Assembly: GCA_944325685.1 (NCBI GenBank)
Contig: CALVBC010000029.1
Span: forward strand, 62,001 to 126,000
DNA length: 64,000 bases
Direction: 5' to 3'
From: an uncultured Erysipelotrichaceae bacterium
GTDB taxonomy: Bacteria; Bacillota_I; Bacilli_A; Erysipelotrichales; Erysipelotrichaceae
In this document: positions 35,445 through 44,327 of the stretch, one piece after another
How positions within the stretch are numbered: the first letter of the stretch is position 1
Layout of the letters: every line of letters starts with the position of its first letter
Program-made: the position numbers and the translations under genes
Notes under the pieces: model-generated
Database searches by the model: none
Told to the model about the DNA's origin: nothing
Seen by the model: only the letters and a program-made list of their open reading frames with translations

Positions 35445-36455
35445 ATGACAGTAAAAGTTGCGATTAATGGATTTGGTAGAATCGGTCGTTTGGCTTTCCG
35501 TCAAATGTTCGGTGATCCTGATTACGAGATCGTTGCGATCAACGACCTAACAAAACCTGAGATGCTAGCTCACCTATTAAAGTACGATTCAAGCCAAGGC
35601 AAATATGCTCATGAGATCACAAGCGGTGAAGAATCGATCACAGTTGATGGTAAAGAGATCCACATCTACAAAGAACCAGATGCTGCTAACCTACCTTGGG
35701 GTGAATTAGGTGTTGACGTTGTCCTAGAGTGCACAGGCTTCTATACAAAGAAAGAAAAAGCTATGGCACACATCAATGCTGGTGCAAGAAAAGTCGTTAT
35801 CTCAGCACCTGCTGGTAATGACCTTCCAACTATCGTTTACGGTGTAAACGAAGGCACATTGACTCCAGAAGATCACATCATCTCTGCTGCTTCATGTACA
35901 ACAAACTGCTTAGCACCAATGGCTAAAGCATTAAATGACTACGCTCCGATCGTCAGCGGTATCATGACAACTGTCCATGCTTATACTGGTGACCAAATGG
36001 TATTAGATGGTCCACATCGTAAAGGTGACCTAAGAAGAGCTCGTGCTGCTGCTTGCAACATCGTTCCTAACTCAACAGGTGCTGCTAAGGCTATCGGTCT
36101 TGTTATCCCTGAATTAGCTGGTAAGCTCATCGGTTCAGCTCAACGTGTTCCAGTACCTACAGGTTCAACAACGATCTTAGTTGCTGTTGTTAAGAGCGAC
36201 AAAGAAGTCACAAAAGAAGGTATCAACGAATACATGAAGTCAGTTGCTAGCCCATCATATGGTTACAACGATGAACCAATCGTTTCAAGTGATATCATCG
36301 GTGAAACACATGGTTCTATCTTTGATGCAACACAGACAATGGTTTCAAAAGTATCTGAAGGTGAATATCAAGTACAAGTAGTTGCTTGGTATGATAACGA
36401 AAATTCTTACACAACACAAATGGTAAGAACGATCAAATACTTGAGCAACCTTTAA
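35445..36455 (+). CDS. gap: Glyceraldehyde-3-phosphate dehydrogenase, type I
   Basis: The 336-residue glycolytic enzyme has an N-terminal NAD domain ([16 protein letters not shown]) and the active-site [15 protein letters not shown] with the catalytic Cys near residue 151. It converts glyceraldehyde-3-phosphate to 1,3-bisphosphoglycerate with NAD. It has a near-consensus promoter and strong Shine-Dalgarno site. Its codon usage stands out from neighbours (more GCT, GTT, AAC and fewer GATC-forming codon pairs), as expected for a very highly expressed gene. A terminator follows at 36481-36508. Confidence 0.98.
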   Translation: MTVKVAINGFGRIGRLAFRQMFGDPDYEIVAINDLTKPEMLAHLLKYDSSQGKYAHEITSGEESITVDGKEIHIYKEPDAANLPWGELGVDVVLECTGFYTKKEKAMAHINAGARKVVISAPAGNDLPTIVYGVNEGTLTPEDHIISAASCTTNCLAPMAKALNDYAPIVSGIMTTVHAYTGDQMVLDGPHRKGDLRRARAAACNIVPNSTGAAKAIGLVIPELAGKLIGSAQRVPVPTGSTTILVAVVKSDKEVTKEGINEYMKSVASPSYGYNDEPIVSSDIIGETHGSIFDATQTMVSKVSEGEYQVQVVAWYDNENSYTTQMVRTIKYLSNL

Positions 36456-36480
36456 TCGTTAAATTTACTTTATAAACAAG

Positions 36481-36508
36481 GGTCATACTTCATTGTATGA
36501 CTCTTTTT
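36481..36508 (+). terminator. Terminator after gap
   Basis: GTCATAC (36482-36488) / GTATGAC (36495-36501) stem extended by a G-T pair, followed by TCTTTTT. Confidence 0.88.
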
Positions 36509-36526
36509 ATTTGCTTCCATAATCGT

Positions 36527-36541
36527 TATAATAAACGCGTA
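36527..36541 (+). promoter_or_regulatory. Leaderless-type promoter of the XRE-RCC1 operon
   Basis: TATAAT at 36527-36532, eight bases, ATG at 36541; no Shine-Dalgarno sequence. Confidence 0.55.
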
Positions 36542-38343
36542 TGCTAAAACTACCTGAAAAACTCACAAAGCTGCGTAAGGCTTATTCATATTCGCAAAGC
36601 TACATCGCTGATCTATTAGGGATCGATGCTTTAGAATATATGAACTATGAAAACGGTAAGACCTTACCTAAGATCAGTGAACTCAAGATCTTAGCTAAGT
36701 TCTATAAGATATCCTTAGATTCTTTGGTCATCAATGATCTAGATGTTACGATCCAAGAAAACGATCGCTATGACATCGATAAAGAGAACTACAATTACCT
36801 CAAAAGGATGGCCAAAAGGGGAAAACGTGCCCGTTTTTTAAAAAAGAATCGTAATACGATCTTTTTAGCGATCGCTTTAGTCTTGATCTTAGCTATTACG
36901 ATCATCTTATGGCCAAAAGATACAAGTGTCGATCTCGAGCTTGCCCATAAGGCAAGTATCAAAGATCGTTTAGATGCCTCTGATACAACGGTCATCTATA
37001 TCGATAAAGATGGGAAGGTCACCGGTGCTGGTGATAATACCAATTCCCAATTAGATATCGAAGCTAATGATGTCTTAAGCGTCCATGAAGGCAGTAATTT
37101 CACGGTCGCCCTCAGATCTGATGGTACGATAGCGCATGCTGGACTTATCACTAGGCTCTCCGATGAATTAGATCAACTAGTAGATATCGTCAAGGTCGAT
37201 GTAGGTAGTGGCCATATAGTGGCTTTAGATAAAACAGGTCATGTCACTTGCGTTGGTGATGATAGTTATGGTCAATGTGCGATCGATGATATGGATGGGG
37301 TGGTCGATATATTTGCGGATGAGAATGCATCGGTGATCGTCAAAAGCGATGGCACGATCGAAGCCTATGGTGATTTTATCGGTAAAGATGAACTGGTACT
37401 GACTTCGATCGTCGATATGGATATCTCGACTTTTATCAGTGCCTTCGTCGATGAAGAAGGTCATGTCACCTATTACACCGCTGGTCAAGTCTTTGATGAA
37501 GCCAACAGCTTTAAAGATATCGTTGAGGTTGCTGTCGGTGATAGCTTTATCGCCGCCTTAGATCGAAGTGGTAAGATCCATATCGATCTAGCCCAAAACG
37601 ATGTCCTTACCGATGAAGTCGATTCGTGGATGGATGTCGAAGCGATCGCTGGAGGCAAAGATTACCTGGTAGCCTTGATAAATGGCGAGATATATGGTGT
37701 TGGCAATAATGACTATGGTCAGTTTACGGTGGAAGAATCACAAAAGACGACTTTAGCTAGTGTCACCAATGTCAAGGTCAGCTATACAGAGAATGATCTT
37801 ATCATCACCTTTGATAAGGTGGCTAATGCCACGGCTTATAACCTTCGGATCGATGTCGGGATGGGTATCGCCATCACATCGACGAGTGGTCAATTCATCA
37901 TCCCTTTGAGCCGTTTTGAAGATGGTGAACGCTATACCATCAGTATCACCACTAAAGGCGATAATGACCGCTATGAGGATTCAGCACCAAGTATCATCAA
38001 TTTCTTATTCACGATGCCAAGTGACGATGAAGAGGTCGAAGAGTTATATACTCTAGATCGTTTGACAGGAAAAAGCGAAGATGAGTTTTTAGCTTATCTT
38101 GATAGCTTTGGCGTCTTGAGTGAGCATATCATCAAGATGCAAAGCGATATCATCTGTGAAGGGGATGAAGAGATCGTCACTTATGTTGAAGGGATCAAGG
38201 ATTATGAGACCTTGACTTTAAGTGACCTACTGACTCGTGATATCATATACTATACGTGTGATAACACGATAGAAGAAACACCAGACCCAGTACCGACTGG
38301 ACAGGAGACGATAGATGGACAAGATATTTCAGATCAAGGATAG
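36541..38343 (+). CDS. Membrane-bound XRE-type regulator with extracellular RCC1-like propeller
   Basis: The 600-residue product joins several parts. Residues 5-65 form an XRE/Cro helix-turn-helix (LRKAYSYSQSYIADLLGI, YENGKTLPKISELKILAKFY). A basic stretch (about 88-104) leads into one membrane helix (107-124, IFLAIALVLILAITIILW). From about 150 to 410, seven RCC1-type units repeat (VALRSDGT, VALDKTGHV, VIVKSDGTIEAYGD, VALINGEIYGVGNNDYGQ), matching one seven-bladed propeller. An FN3-like domain (about 420-495) and a PASTA-like end (TGKSEDEFLAYLDSFGV) follow. The topology implies DNA binding inside and ligand sensing outside in one chain. The 3' end overlaps the next gene by 29 bases. Confidence 0.82.
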   Translation: MLKLPEKLTKLRKAYSYSQSYIADLLGIDALEYMNYENGKTLPKISELKILAKFYKISLDSLVINDLDVTIQENDRYDIDKENYNYLKRMAKRGKRARFLKKNRNTIFLAIALVLILAITIILWPKDTSVDLELAHKASIKDRLDASDTTVIYIDKDGKVTGAGDNTNSQLDIEANDVLSVHEGSNFTVALRSDGTIAHAGLITRLSDELDQLVDIVKVDVGSGHIVALDKTGHVTCVGDDSYGQCAIDDMDGVVDIFADENASVIVKSDGTIEAYGDFIGKDELVLTSIVDMDISTFISAFVDEEGHVTYYTAGQVFDEANSFKDIVEVAVGDSFIAALDRSGKIHIDLAQNDVLTDEVDSWMDVEAIAGGKDYLVALINGEIYGVGNNDYGQFTVEESQKTTLASVTNVKVSYTENDLIITFDKVANATAYNLRIDVGMGIAITSTSGQFIIPLSRFEDGERYTISITTKGDNDRYEDSAPSIINFLFTMPSDDEEVEELYTLDRLTGKSEDEFLAYLDSFGVLSEHIIKMQSDIICEGDEEIVTYVEGIKDYETLTLSDLLTRDIIYYTCDNTIEETPDPVPTGQETIDGQDISDQG

Positions 38344-38500
38344 ACCAGATACACTGATCTTAACTGAAAGCGAACTGATCGATGCGATCAAGAATGGACT
38401 TTTAGATGGCGAAGATGTCATCATCTGTAGTGAGCTTGTGAATGAAGCCAAGATCAAAGATTCCATCTACGCTTTTTATCTCGATAAGGAGGATGCATGA
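38315..38500 (+). CDS. Small acidic protein (61 aa) of unknown function
   Basis: MDKIFQIKDRPDTLILTESE continues with LIDAIKNGLLDGEDVIICSE, an alpha/beta pattern without membrane segments. The ATG follows a GGAGA site (ACAGGAGACGATAG) inside the end of the XRE-RCC1 gene. The TGA overlaps the ATG of the next gene (ATGA), so the three genes are tightly coupled. No family is recognised; it could be a cytoplasmic accessory to either neighbour. Confidence 0.65.
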   Translation: MDKIFQIKDRPDTLILTESELIDAIKNGLLDGEDVIICSELVNEAKIKDSIYAFYLDKEDA

Positions 38501-39192
38501 ATAAGACAAAATTCGAAAAGGCCCTATATTGGATCGTTTTAGCGACGCTAGTGGCTTCGATCATATATATCATCACCAGGATCATCATGGCACCGACGAC
38601 CAGTGCTGATGTGGGTGTAAGGACTAAAAGTAGCTATACACTGATGCTTGTACAGTGCATATTGGGAGTAGCGGTCATGCACTTACCGGATATGTTAGAG
38701 AAGCGTTTTAAAAGGGATATCCCATCACCCTTAGTCATCATCTATTTAATCTTCCTATATTGTGCGATCTATCTTGGTGAAGTACGCAATTTCTACTATA
38801 ATATCGCCAATTGGGATGATATCTTACATACGATATCAGGAGCGATGTTAGGGGCACTTGGCTTTAGTGCTGTCACCATCTTAAACAACACCGAAAAACT
38901 ACCCGTCAATCTATCACCGTTGTTCGTATCGCTATTCGCTTTCTGCTTTGCGATCACGATGGGTGTATTTTGGGAATTCTATGAATACAGTTTTGATGGT
39001 CTTTTAGGACTCAATATGCAGAAGTTCGCTCTAGAAGATGGTACTGAATTAGTAGGGCGTTTAGCCCTCTCTGATACGATGACCGATCTGTTTGTCGATG
39101 CAGTTGGCGCTGGTATCATCAGTATCCTTGGTGGTCTATCCATCAAATACAAGACCAAGCTCATCGGTTTGTTCCATTTTAAAAAGATATAG
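38497..39192 (+). CDS. YjdF/DUF2238-like integral membrane protein
   Basis: The 231-residue protein has about six helices with the conserved NWDDILHTISGAMLGALGF segment (WDD, His, SG), FAITMGVFWEFYEYSFDGLL and DTMTDLFVDAVGAG. These intramembrane Asp/His/Glu residues match the YjdF/DUF2238 family, of unknown function. It is coupled by ATGA to the 61-aa gene and precedes cysS by ten bases. Confidence 0.8.
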   Translation: MNKTKFEKALYWIVLATLVASIIYIITRIIMAPTTSADVGVRTKSSYTLMLVQCILGVAVMHLPDMLEKRFKRDIPSPLVIIYLIFLYCAIYLGEVRNFYYNIANWDDILHTISGAMLGALGFSAVTILNNTEKLPVNLSPLFVSLFAFCFAITMGVFWEFYEYSFDGLLGLNMQKFALEDGTELVGRLALSDTMTDLFVDAVGAGIISILGGLSIKYKTKLIGLFHFKKI

Positions 39193-39202
39193 GAGGAATG
39201 AT

Positions 39203-40531
39203 ATGAAGATATATAACACCAAGACTTTAAAAGTTGAAGAATTTGTCCCGATCAAAGAGGGTGAGGTCAAGATGTATGTCTGTGGACCAACGGTCTACAG
39301 TGATATCCATATCGGTAATACTAGGCCGATGATCGTCTTTGATACCCTAAGACGGCTATTTGAAGAGATCGGTTATGATGTCAAATATGCATCTAATTAC
39401 ACTGATGTCGATGATAAGATCATCAAGGCAAGTAAAGAAAAAGGGATCAGTGAATTAGAACTCACCGATGAGATGATAAAACGTGTTGAAGCGATCCGTC
39501 ATCTATTAAATATGGAAGACCTATACAAGACGCCAAGGGTCACGGAAACGATGGATGATATCATCGCTTTTATCGATGAGCTCGTCATGAATGGTAGTGC
39601 CTATGTCGTCGATGGCGATGTCTTCTTTAGGACAAATAGCGTCGATGACTATGGTTCATTATCCAATCAAGTTCTAGATGATCTTAAAGCTGGGGCTAGG
39701 ATCGAAGAGAATGCCAAAAAGGAATCACCGCTTGATTTTGTTTTGTGGAAAAAGACGGAAGAAGGGATCAAATGGCCAAGCCGTTATTCTGTCGGTCGAC
39801 CAGGATGGCATACCGAATGTGTCGTCATGATCCACAAGGAGCTCGGTGACGTGATCGATATCCACGGTGGTGGTAAAGACCTTCGTTTCCCTCACCATGA
39901 AAATGAACGCGCCCAAGCTAAGGCCTTATATAAGACCGGTCTAGCTAACTATTGGATGCACAATGGCATGATCGATATCGAAGGGGTCAAGATGAGTAAG
40001 TCCTTAGGCAACATCATGAAAGCCAAGGATATCTTAGAAGAATATGATCCGATGGTCATCCGTTGGCTCATGCAAAGCGTCCACTATCGTCAAGATCTCA
40101 ATATCTCGATCGATGTGATCAAAAACAGCGAAGTTGAACTAAATAAGGTCTTAAACGCCCTAAAACAAGCACAACTCACCTTGGCTTTAAGTGATATCGT
40201 TATAAACGATCATGAAAAAGAGCACTATGACCGTTTTATCGAAGAGATGGAAGATGATATGAATACACCAAATGCTTACAGTGTCATCTTTGAGACCGTC
40301 AAAGCGATCAATCAAGAGGTCAGAAATAAGGAAAAGGATCTAGTGAAGATCGCTGGTCTTATCGGATCACTTATGAGGATGCTTGATGTCTTAGGTATCA
40401 AGTATCATCGTATCGAGCTTTCAAAAGAAGATAAGGAACTATATGCTCTATGGCAAAAAGCTAAAGCAGATAAAGACTTCACGACAGCGGATAAGTATCG
40501 TGATATCTTAAAGGAAAGAGGTATCCTTTGA
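39203..40531 (+). CDS. cysS: Cysteinyl-tRNA synthetase
   Basis: The 442-residue class I synthetase charges tRNA-Cys. It has CGPTVYSDIHIGNTRPMIVF with the zinc Cys and HIGN motif, a second zinc cluster region (GRPGWHTECVVM, GGGKDLRFPHHENE) and KMSKSLGN. It is slightly shorter than the usual ~465 residues. AGGAGG precedes the ATG at 39203; the longer frame back to 39092 lies inside the previous gene. The TGA overlaps the TTG of mrnC. The cysS-mrnC-rlmB order is the classic Firmicute arrangement. Confidence 0.97.
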   Translation: MKIYNTKTLKVEEFVPIKEGEVKMYVCGPTVYSDIHIGNTRPMIVFDTLRRLFEEIGYDVKYASNYTDVDDKIIKASKEKGISELELTDEMIKRVEAIRHLLNMEDLYKTPRVTETMDDIIAFIDELVMNGSAYVVDGDVFFRTNSVDDYGSLSNQVLDDLKAGARIEENAKKESPLDFVLWKKTEEGIKWPSRYSVGRPGWHTECVVMIHKELGDVIDIHGGGKDLRFPHHENERAQAKALYKTGLANYWMHNGMIDIEGVKMSKSLGNIMKAKDILEEYDPMVIRWLMQSVHYRQDLNISIDVIKNSEVELNKVLNALKQAQLTLALSDIVINDHEKEHYDRFIEEMEDDMNTPNAYSVIFETVKAINQEVRNKEKDLVKIAGLIGSLMRMLDVLGIKYHRIELSKEDKELYALWQKAKADKDFTTADKYRDILKERGIL

Positions 40532-40893
40532 TCGATCCGACGCTATTAAATGGCACTTCTTTGAGCTTTATCGGTGATGCGGTATATAGTCTATATATCA
40601 GGGAATATCTAGTCTCTAAGGGTATCCACCGGGCTAACGAACTACAAAAAGCCACTGTCAGCTATGTCAGTGCTAAAGGGCAAAAAAGGGCTTATGATAA
40701 GCTTATAGAAGCTGATTATCTGACTGATGAAGAAAAAGAGGTCTTTAAAAGGGGGAGGAATGCGATCGGGCACATCCCTAAAAATGGTAATCTCAAGGAT
40801 TACAGTATCGCCAGTGGTCTAGAGGCGATCTGTGGTTATCTATATCTTAAAGATCAAGAAAGGTTAAAGGGTTTATTCGAGGTCATCTTATGA
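40528..40893 (+). CDS. mrnC: Mini-ribonuclease III
   Basis: The 121-residue RNase III catalytic domain lacks a dsRNA-binding domain. It shows NGTSLSFIGDAVYSLYIREY (signature with the GDAVY acidic site) and EKEVFKRGRNAIGHIPKNG. It matures 23S rRNA ends in Firmicutes. The TTG start overlaps the cysS TGA (TTGA), and the stop overlaps rlmB (ATGA). Confidence 0.93.
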   Translation: MIDPTLLNGTSLSFIGDAVYSLYIREYLVSKGIHRANELQKATVSYVSAKGQKRAYDKLIEADYLTDEEKEVFKRGRNAIGHIPKNGNLKDYSIASGLEAICGYLYLKDQERLKGLFEVIL

Positions 40894-41582
40894 ACGATAT
40901 CATCTGGGGCAAAAACAGTGTCAATGAAGCGCTAAAAGGCAAAAGAGTATTAGAGCTCTATACATATGACAAATACTATCTTGACATCGCTAAAAGGGAA
41001 GGTATCCCATATAAGGAAGCAAATAAAGCCACCTTAGATAAGATGGTAAAGGGCAATCATCAAGGTGTCGCCGCTAAGATCTTCGCCTATGAACCATATG
41101 CGCTTGATGAGATCATCAAAAAGGATAATGGTTTGATCATCATGCTTGATGGACTTGAAGATCCAAGGAACTTAGGTGCGATCATCAGGACGGCTGATTG
41201 TGTCGGTGCTGATGGTATCATCTACCGCAAAGACCGCAGTGTCCATGTCACCCCGACTGTCGCTAAGGTCGCAAGCGGAGCCTTAGAATATGTCAAATGC
41301 GCCGAAGTGACAAATCTTGTCGATACATTAAAGAGATTAAAAGAAGATGGTTATTGGGTCGTTGGCACTGATGCCAGCGCAAAGGTCGATTATACGGATA
41401 TCAAGTATGATATGAATGTCGTCATCATCATCGGCTCAGAAGGCAAAGGTATCTCAAGATTAGTCCTTAAAGAATGTGACCATATCGTCAAGATGCCACT
41501 ATTAGGTCATGTCAATTCACTAAATGCCTCAGTTGCGGCAGGCGTTATGTTGTATGAGGTGATAAGAAGTAGGGGTAAGTGA
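40890..41582 (+). CDS. rlmB: 23S rRNA (guanosine-2'-O-)-methyltransferase RlmB
   Basis: The 230-residue SpoU-class methyltransferase has the three knot motifs: LDGLEDPRNLGAIIRTADCV, IIGSEGKGISRLV and MPLLGHVNSLNASVAAGVML. An N-terminal substrate-binding domain (IIWGKNSVNEALKG) is present, as in RlmB/TrmH-type enzymes that methylate G2251 of 23S rRNA. It is coupled to mrnC and to a membrane protein gene at its end. Confidence 0.94.
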   Translation: MNDIIWGKNSVNEALKGKRVLELYTYDKYYLDIAKREGIPYKEANKATLDKMVKGNHQGVAAKIFAYEPYALDEIIKKDNGLIIMLDGLEDPRNLGAIIRTADCVGADGIIYRKDRSVHVTPTVAKVASGALEYVKCAEVTNLVDTLKRLKEDGYWVVGTDASAKVDYTDIKYDMNVVIIIGSEGKGISRLVLKECDHIVKMPLLGHVNSLNASVAAGVMLYEVIRSRGK

Positions 41583-42019
41583 TGAATAAGAAAGATGCAA
41601 GAGTAGTGCTGATATTATCAGTGATCATGTTGATCATCGGTATCATCTTAAAGATGTTTTTTGGACCAGTACCATATGGACTAGATAAAGCCTTTATCAG
41701 TGCAGGTATATTACCCGGTGCAGCATCTTTAGGTAGCTTGATCGATCTAAAGATGCGATCATATACCGATGAAAATAAAGAGAAAGAGATGGCTGAATTA
41801 AATGCTAGGGTAAAAGAAGTACCTACATATCGCATCATCACCGTCGCTTTACAGTTACTATTCATGGTCGTGATGTTTATCGTGAGTATCCAAGATATGC
41901 CGATCACGATGATCGCCATATTATTTGTCATCTTTGTATTTATCGCTGTCATCGCTTCTTTCAAGATCCGTAGCATCGAGCGAGAGATCAAAAAGGAAAT
42001 TAAAAGTTCAGGAGCGTGA
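41582..42019 (+). CDS. Uncharacterised four-helix membrane protein
   Basis: The 145-residue protein has two helices (about 7-25 and 37-52), a charged middle (YTDENKEKEMAELNARVKEV) and two more helices (about 81-120) before a basic tail. No family is recognised. The ATG at 41582 overlaps the rlmB stop (TGATG); a GTG three bases upstream is an alternative. It closes the cysS operon at the terminator 42015-42056. Confidence 0.65.
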   Translation: MNKKDARVVLILSVIMLIIGIILKMFFGPVPYGLDKAFISAGILPGAASLGSLIDLKMRSYTDENKEKEMAELNARVKEVPTYRIITVALQLLFMVVMFIVSIQDMPITMIAILFVIFVFIAVIASFKIRSIEREIKKEIKSSGA

Positions 42020-42056
42020 TAAGTCGCATACCATCGTGACTTATCACGTTCTTTTT
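42015..42056 (+). terminator. Terminator of the cysS operon
   Basis: CGTGATAAGTC (42015-42025) / GACTTATCACG (42038-42048), a perfect 11-bp stem with a 12-base loop, followed by TTCTTTTT. Confidence 0.88.
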
Positions 42057-42060
42057 AAAC

Positions 42061-42104
42061 AAAAAGGTGTGAAAATCCTCAAAGCGGATCTTTCACACCT
42101 TATT
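42061..42104 (-). terminator. Terminator of the trxB-like gene
   Basis: AAGGTGTGAAA (42064-42074) / TTTCACACCTT (42091-42101), an 11-bp stem with an additional inner ATCC/GGAT helix. On the minus strand it is followed by TTT, fitting the gene ending at 42106. Confidence 0.85.
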
Positions 42105-42105
42105 T

Positions 42106-42963
42106 CTATTTATCCTTGAAATACTTGATCACATCGGTGGCAGCTTGTGCGCCTTCATAGACGGCTTTTGCCACCTGCAACATCCCCTTAGTATCATCAC
42201 CAGCGGCATAGATACCAGGGATATTCGTGCGCATGTTTTCATCGACGATGATCTTGTTTTGTTCATCGATCATGATCCCGATCTTACGGGCTAGGTCAGC
42301 ACTGCCAGCACTGCCTAAGGCGATGAATAGACCATCGACCTCTAGTTTACTACCATCTTCAAAGATGACTGCTTCGATCTTATCTTCGCCACCTAATGAA
42401 GCGATCTTTTGAGTCTTTAGATCATATCCTTTTAGATCATCAGCTTCGATATCTAAGCCATTGGTCAAGATATATAGGTCATCAGTCAGGTTTTTAAGGT
42501 ATTCTGCTTCATGAAGGGCATATGCGCCATTGCCTAAGACAGCGACTTTTTTCTTGCGATAGAAGAAACCATCACATACAGCGCAATAGGAGACACCCTT
42601 GCCTTCGTAGTTTTTGATCCCTTTGATCGGTGGTACATTGCGATAGCTGCCTAAGGCTAATACGATGGCATCAGCACTATAGCGATCTTTTTTACCGATG
42701 ACATCAAAGCGTCCATTGAACTCTAATGATAAAACTTCATCGTCGATGATCGGGATATCAAGGGCTTTAGCTTGCTCCTTTCCTTTTTGGTATAATTCTT
42801 CACCACTGATCGGTCCTACACCGTAGTAGTTTTCGATCATATGAGCCTTTGACAGGGAACTTTTATCCATCGATACGATCTTGACGTCGATATTGGCGCG
42901 TTTGGCATATAATGCCGCACTGACTCCAGCTGGGCCAGCGCCGATTATCACTAATTCTTTCAT
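42106..42963 (-). CDS. trxB: Thioredoxin reductase-like FAD-dependent oxidoreductase
   Basis: The 285-residue flavoprotein has an N-terminal FAD loop VIIGAGPAGVSAALYAKRA, the redox dithiol CAVCDGFF near residue 130 (TrxB usually CATCDG), VAVLGNGAYALHEAEYL for NADPH binding and a C-terminal GIYAAGDDTKGM. It should move electrons from NAD(P)H to thioredoxin or a related protein. It is shorter than E. coli TrxB (321), and the NADPH motif GNGAYALHEA differs from GGGDSAVEEA, so the partner could differ. The start at 42963 lies 6 bases after TATTAT on the minus strand; the in-frame ATG two codons upstream would lie on the -10 spacer. Confidence 0.85.
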   Translation of the reverse strand: MKELVIIGAGPAGVSAALYAKRANIDVKIVSMDKSSLSKAHMIENYYGVGPISGEELYQKGKEQAKALDIPIIDDEVLSLEFNGRFDVIGKKDRYSADAIVLALGSYRNVPPIKGIKNYEGKGVSYCAVCDGFFYRKKKVAVLGNGAYALHEAEYLKNLTDDLYILTNGLDIEADDLKGYDLKTQKIASLGGEDKIEAVIFEDGSKLEVDGLFIALGSAGSADLARKIGIMIDEQNKIIVDENMRTNIPGIYAAGDDTKGMLQVAKAVYEGAQAATDVIKYFKDK

Positions 42964-42975
42964 GCCCATATAATA
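42963..42975 (-). promoter_or_regulatory. Leaderless-type promoter of the trxB-like gene
   Basis: Minus strand TATTAT (42970-42975), six bases, ATG at 42963. No Shine-Dalgarno sequence is present. Confidence 0.6.
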
Positions 42976-42994
42976 ACAAATATCCCCTTGGATG

Positions 42995-43010
42995 TGGTAT
43001 CATTTGACCA
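42995..43010 (+). promoter_or_regulatory. Leaderless-type extended -10 promoter of the murG-murB-divIB operon
   Basis: TGG-TATCAT (-10 at 42998-43003) is followed by six bases and the ATG at 43010. No Shine-Dalgarno sequence is present. It is divergent from the trxB promoter, with the two start codons 46 bases apart. Confidence 0.6.
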
Positions 43011-43261
43011 TGAAGTTATATCAAAAAGCTCTGTTTTTTATCACTTCGATCGTGATATATTTAATGGTCGCCATCTTTGGCAGCATCTTTTTGAATTATC
43101 TCATTGAGATGTTTACATTTAGTAGTATAATCAAGGTCGCGTGCACACTTGGATATGTGCTCATCATCGCCACAGTGATCAGTTATCTCATCGTCAATAA
43201 GATATATGATCGCGCTTTGATCAAAAAAGAAGTGGCAGAAAAAGAGGAAAGTGAAGGATAG
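43010..43261 (+). CDS. Small two-helix membrane protein upstream of murG
   Basis: The 83-residue protein has two hydrophobic helices (about 6-30 and 40-62) and a charged tail ending KKEVAEKEESEG. No family is recognised. The start at 43010 is 6 bases after an extended -10; a frame start at 42992 would lie upstream of the -10. murG follows two bases after the stop, so it is the first gene of the wall/division operon. Confidence 0.65.
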   Translation: MKLYQKALFFITSIVIYLMVAIFGSIFLNYLIEMFTFSSIIKVACTLGYVLIIATVISYLIVNKIYDRALIKKEVAEKEESEG

Positions 43262-43262
43262 T

Positions 43263-44327
43263 ATGCAGATCATTATCGCGACTGGTGGCAGTGGTGGCCA
43301 TATATACCCAGCCATGACCTTGGGTAAAGCATTAGAGGAAAAAGGACATAAGGTGACCTTTATCGGGTCTTTAGACCGGATGGAAAAAGATGTCATCCCT
43401 CAAAGTGGGGAGGCTTTTATCGGCCTTGATGTCAAGACGACAAGAGGTGGTATCATCCAAAAATTCAAGAGCTTATTTTCGATATATAGGGCATATCACC
43501 GCTGTATAAAGCTATTAGAAGGCCAAGACTTAGTTATCGGCTTTGGCAATTATATCAGTGTACCAGTCGTCCTAGCGGCTAAAAAACGCGGTATCAAGAT
43601 CGTTATCCATGAGCAGAACTCCTTTGTCGGTCGAGCTAATCGGATGCTTGATCAAAAAGCTGATCTCATCATCGCTTCTTATGCCGAAAGCTTAGATCAA
43701 TTCAAAAACCCGAATAAGGTATTATTAGGCAATCCGCAAAGCAGTGTCGCTTTAAAGGTGAAGGAAGATAGGTCACTGATCAGCGATCTTGGTCTTGATC
43801 CTAATAAAAAGACAGTGCTCATGTTTTTGGGGTCACTTGGCTCTGAGTCGGTACAAAAGGTCATCTTAGAGTATTTCGATAGCTTAAAAGATCAAGATCA
43901 TCAGATCATCTATGCAACTGGTGACAAACACTACGACAAAGCCAAAGGCTATGATAGCGATAAGATCAAGATCGTCAAAAAGGTCGATGGCGCTAAGATG
44001 ATGAAGGCTTGTGATCTTTTGGTATCAAGGGCAGGGGCGACGACTTTAGCGGAGATCGTGGCTTTAGGAACGGTCAGTATCCTCATCCCATCGCCATATG
44101 TACCGAATAACCATCAGTATCATAATGCCATGGCTCTATGTGATAAAAAAGCCGCTTTACTACTTGAGGAAAAAGATCTAAATGCTGATCGTTTAAAGAA
44201 AATGATCGAAGATACATTAAAAAATGATAAACTTTGTAAGGAGATACATGATAATGCCCGCTCTTTGAGCAATGATCATGTATTAGAAGATATAGTTAGT
44301 AGGATAGAAGGATTATGGAAACGATAG
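43263..44327 (+). CDS. murG: UDP-GlcNAc:undecaprenyl-PP-MurNAc-pentapeptide GlcNAc transferase MurG
   Basis: The 354-residue GT28 glycosyltransferase makes lipid II at the inner face of the membrane. Two glycine loops are visible: TGGSGGHIYPAMTLGKAL at the start and FGNYISVPVVLAAKKRG; VIHEQNSFVGRANR and the C-terminal SRAGATTLAEIVALG complete the family pattern. GAAGGA precedes the ATG at 43263. Its end overlaps murB by 13 bases. Confidence 0.96.
   Translation: MQIIIATGGSGGHIYPAMTLGKALEEKGHKVTFIGSLDRMEKDVIPQSGEAFIGLDVKTTRGGIIQKFKSLFSIYRAYHRCIKLLEGQDLVIGFGNYISVPVVLAAKKRGIKIVIHEQNSFVGRANRMLDQKADLIIASYAESLDQFKNPNKVLLGNPQSSVALKVKEDRSLISDLGLDPNKKTVLMFLGSLGSESVQKVILEYFDSLKDQDHQIIYATGDKHYDKAKGYDSDKIKIVKKVDGAKMMKACDLLVSRAGATTLAEIVALGTVSILIPSPYVPNNHQYHNAMALCDKKAALLLEEKDLNADRLKKMIEDTLKNDKLCKEIHDNARSLSNDHVLEDIVSRIEGLWKR

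Noticed and set aside
39092-39202. N-terminal extension of cysS
   Set aside because: It lies inside the YjdF-like gene in another frame; AGGAGG and the family-standard start MKIYNTKTL are at 39203.
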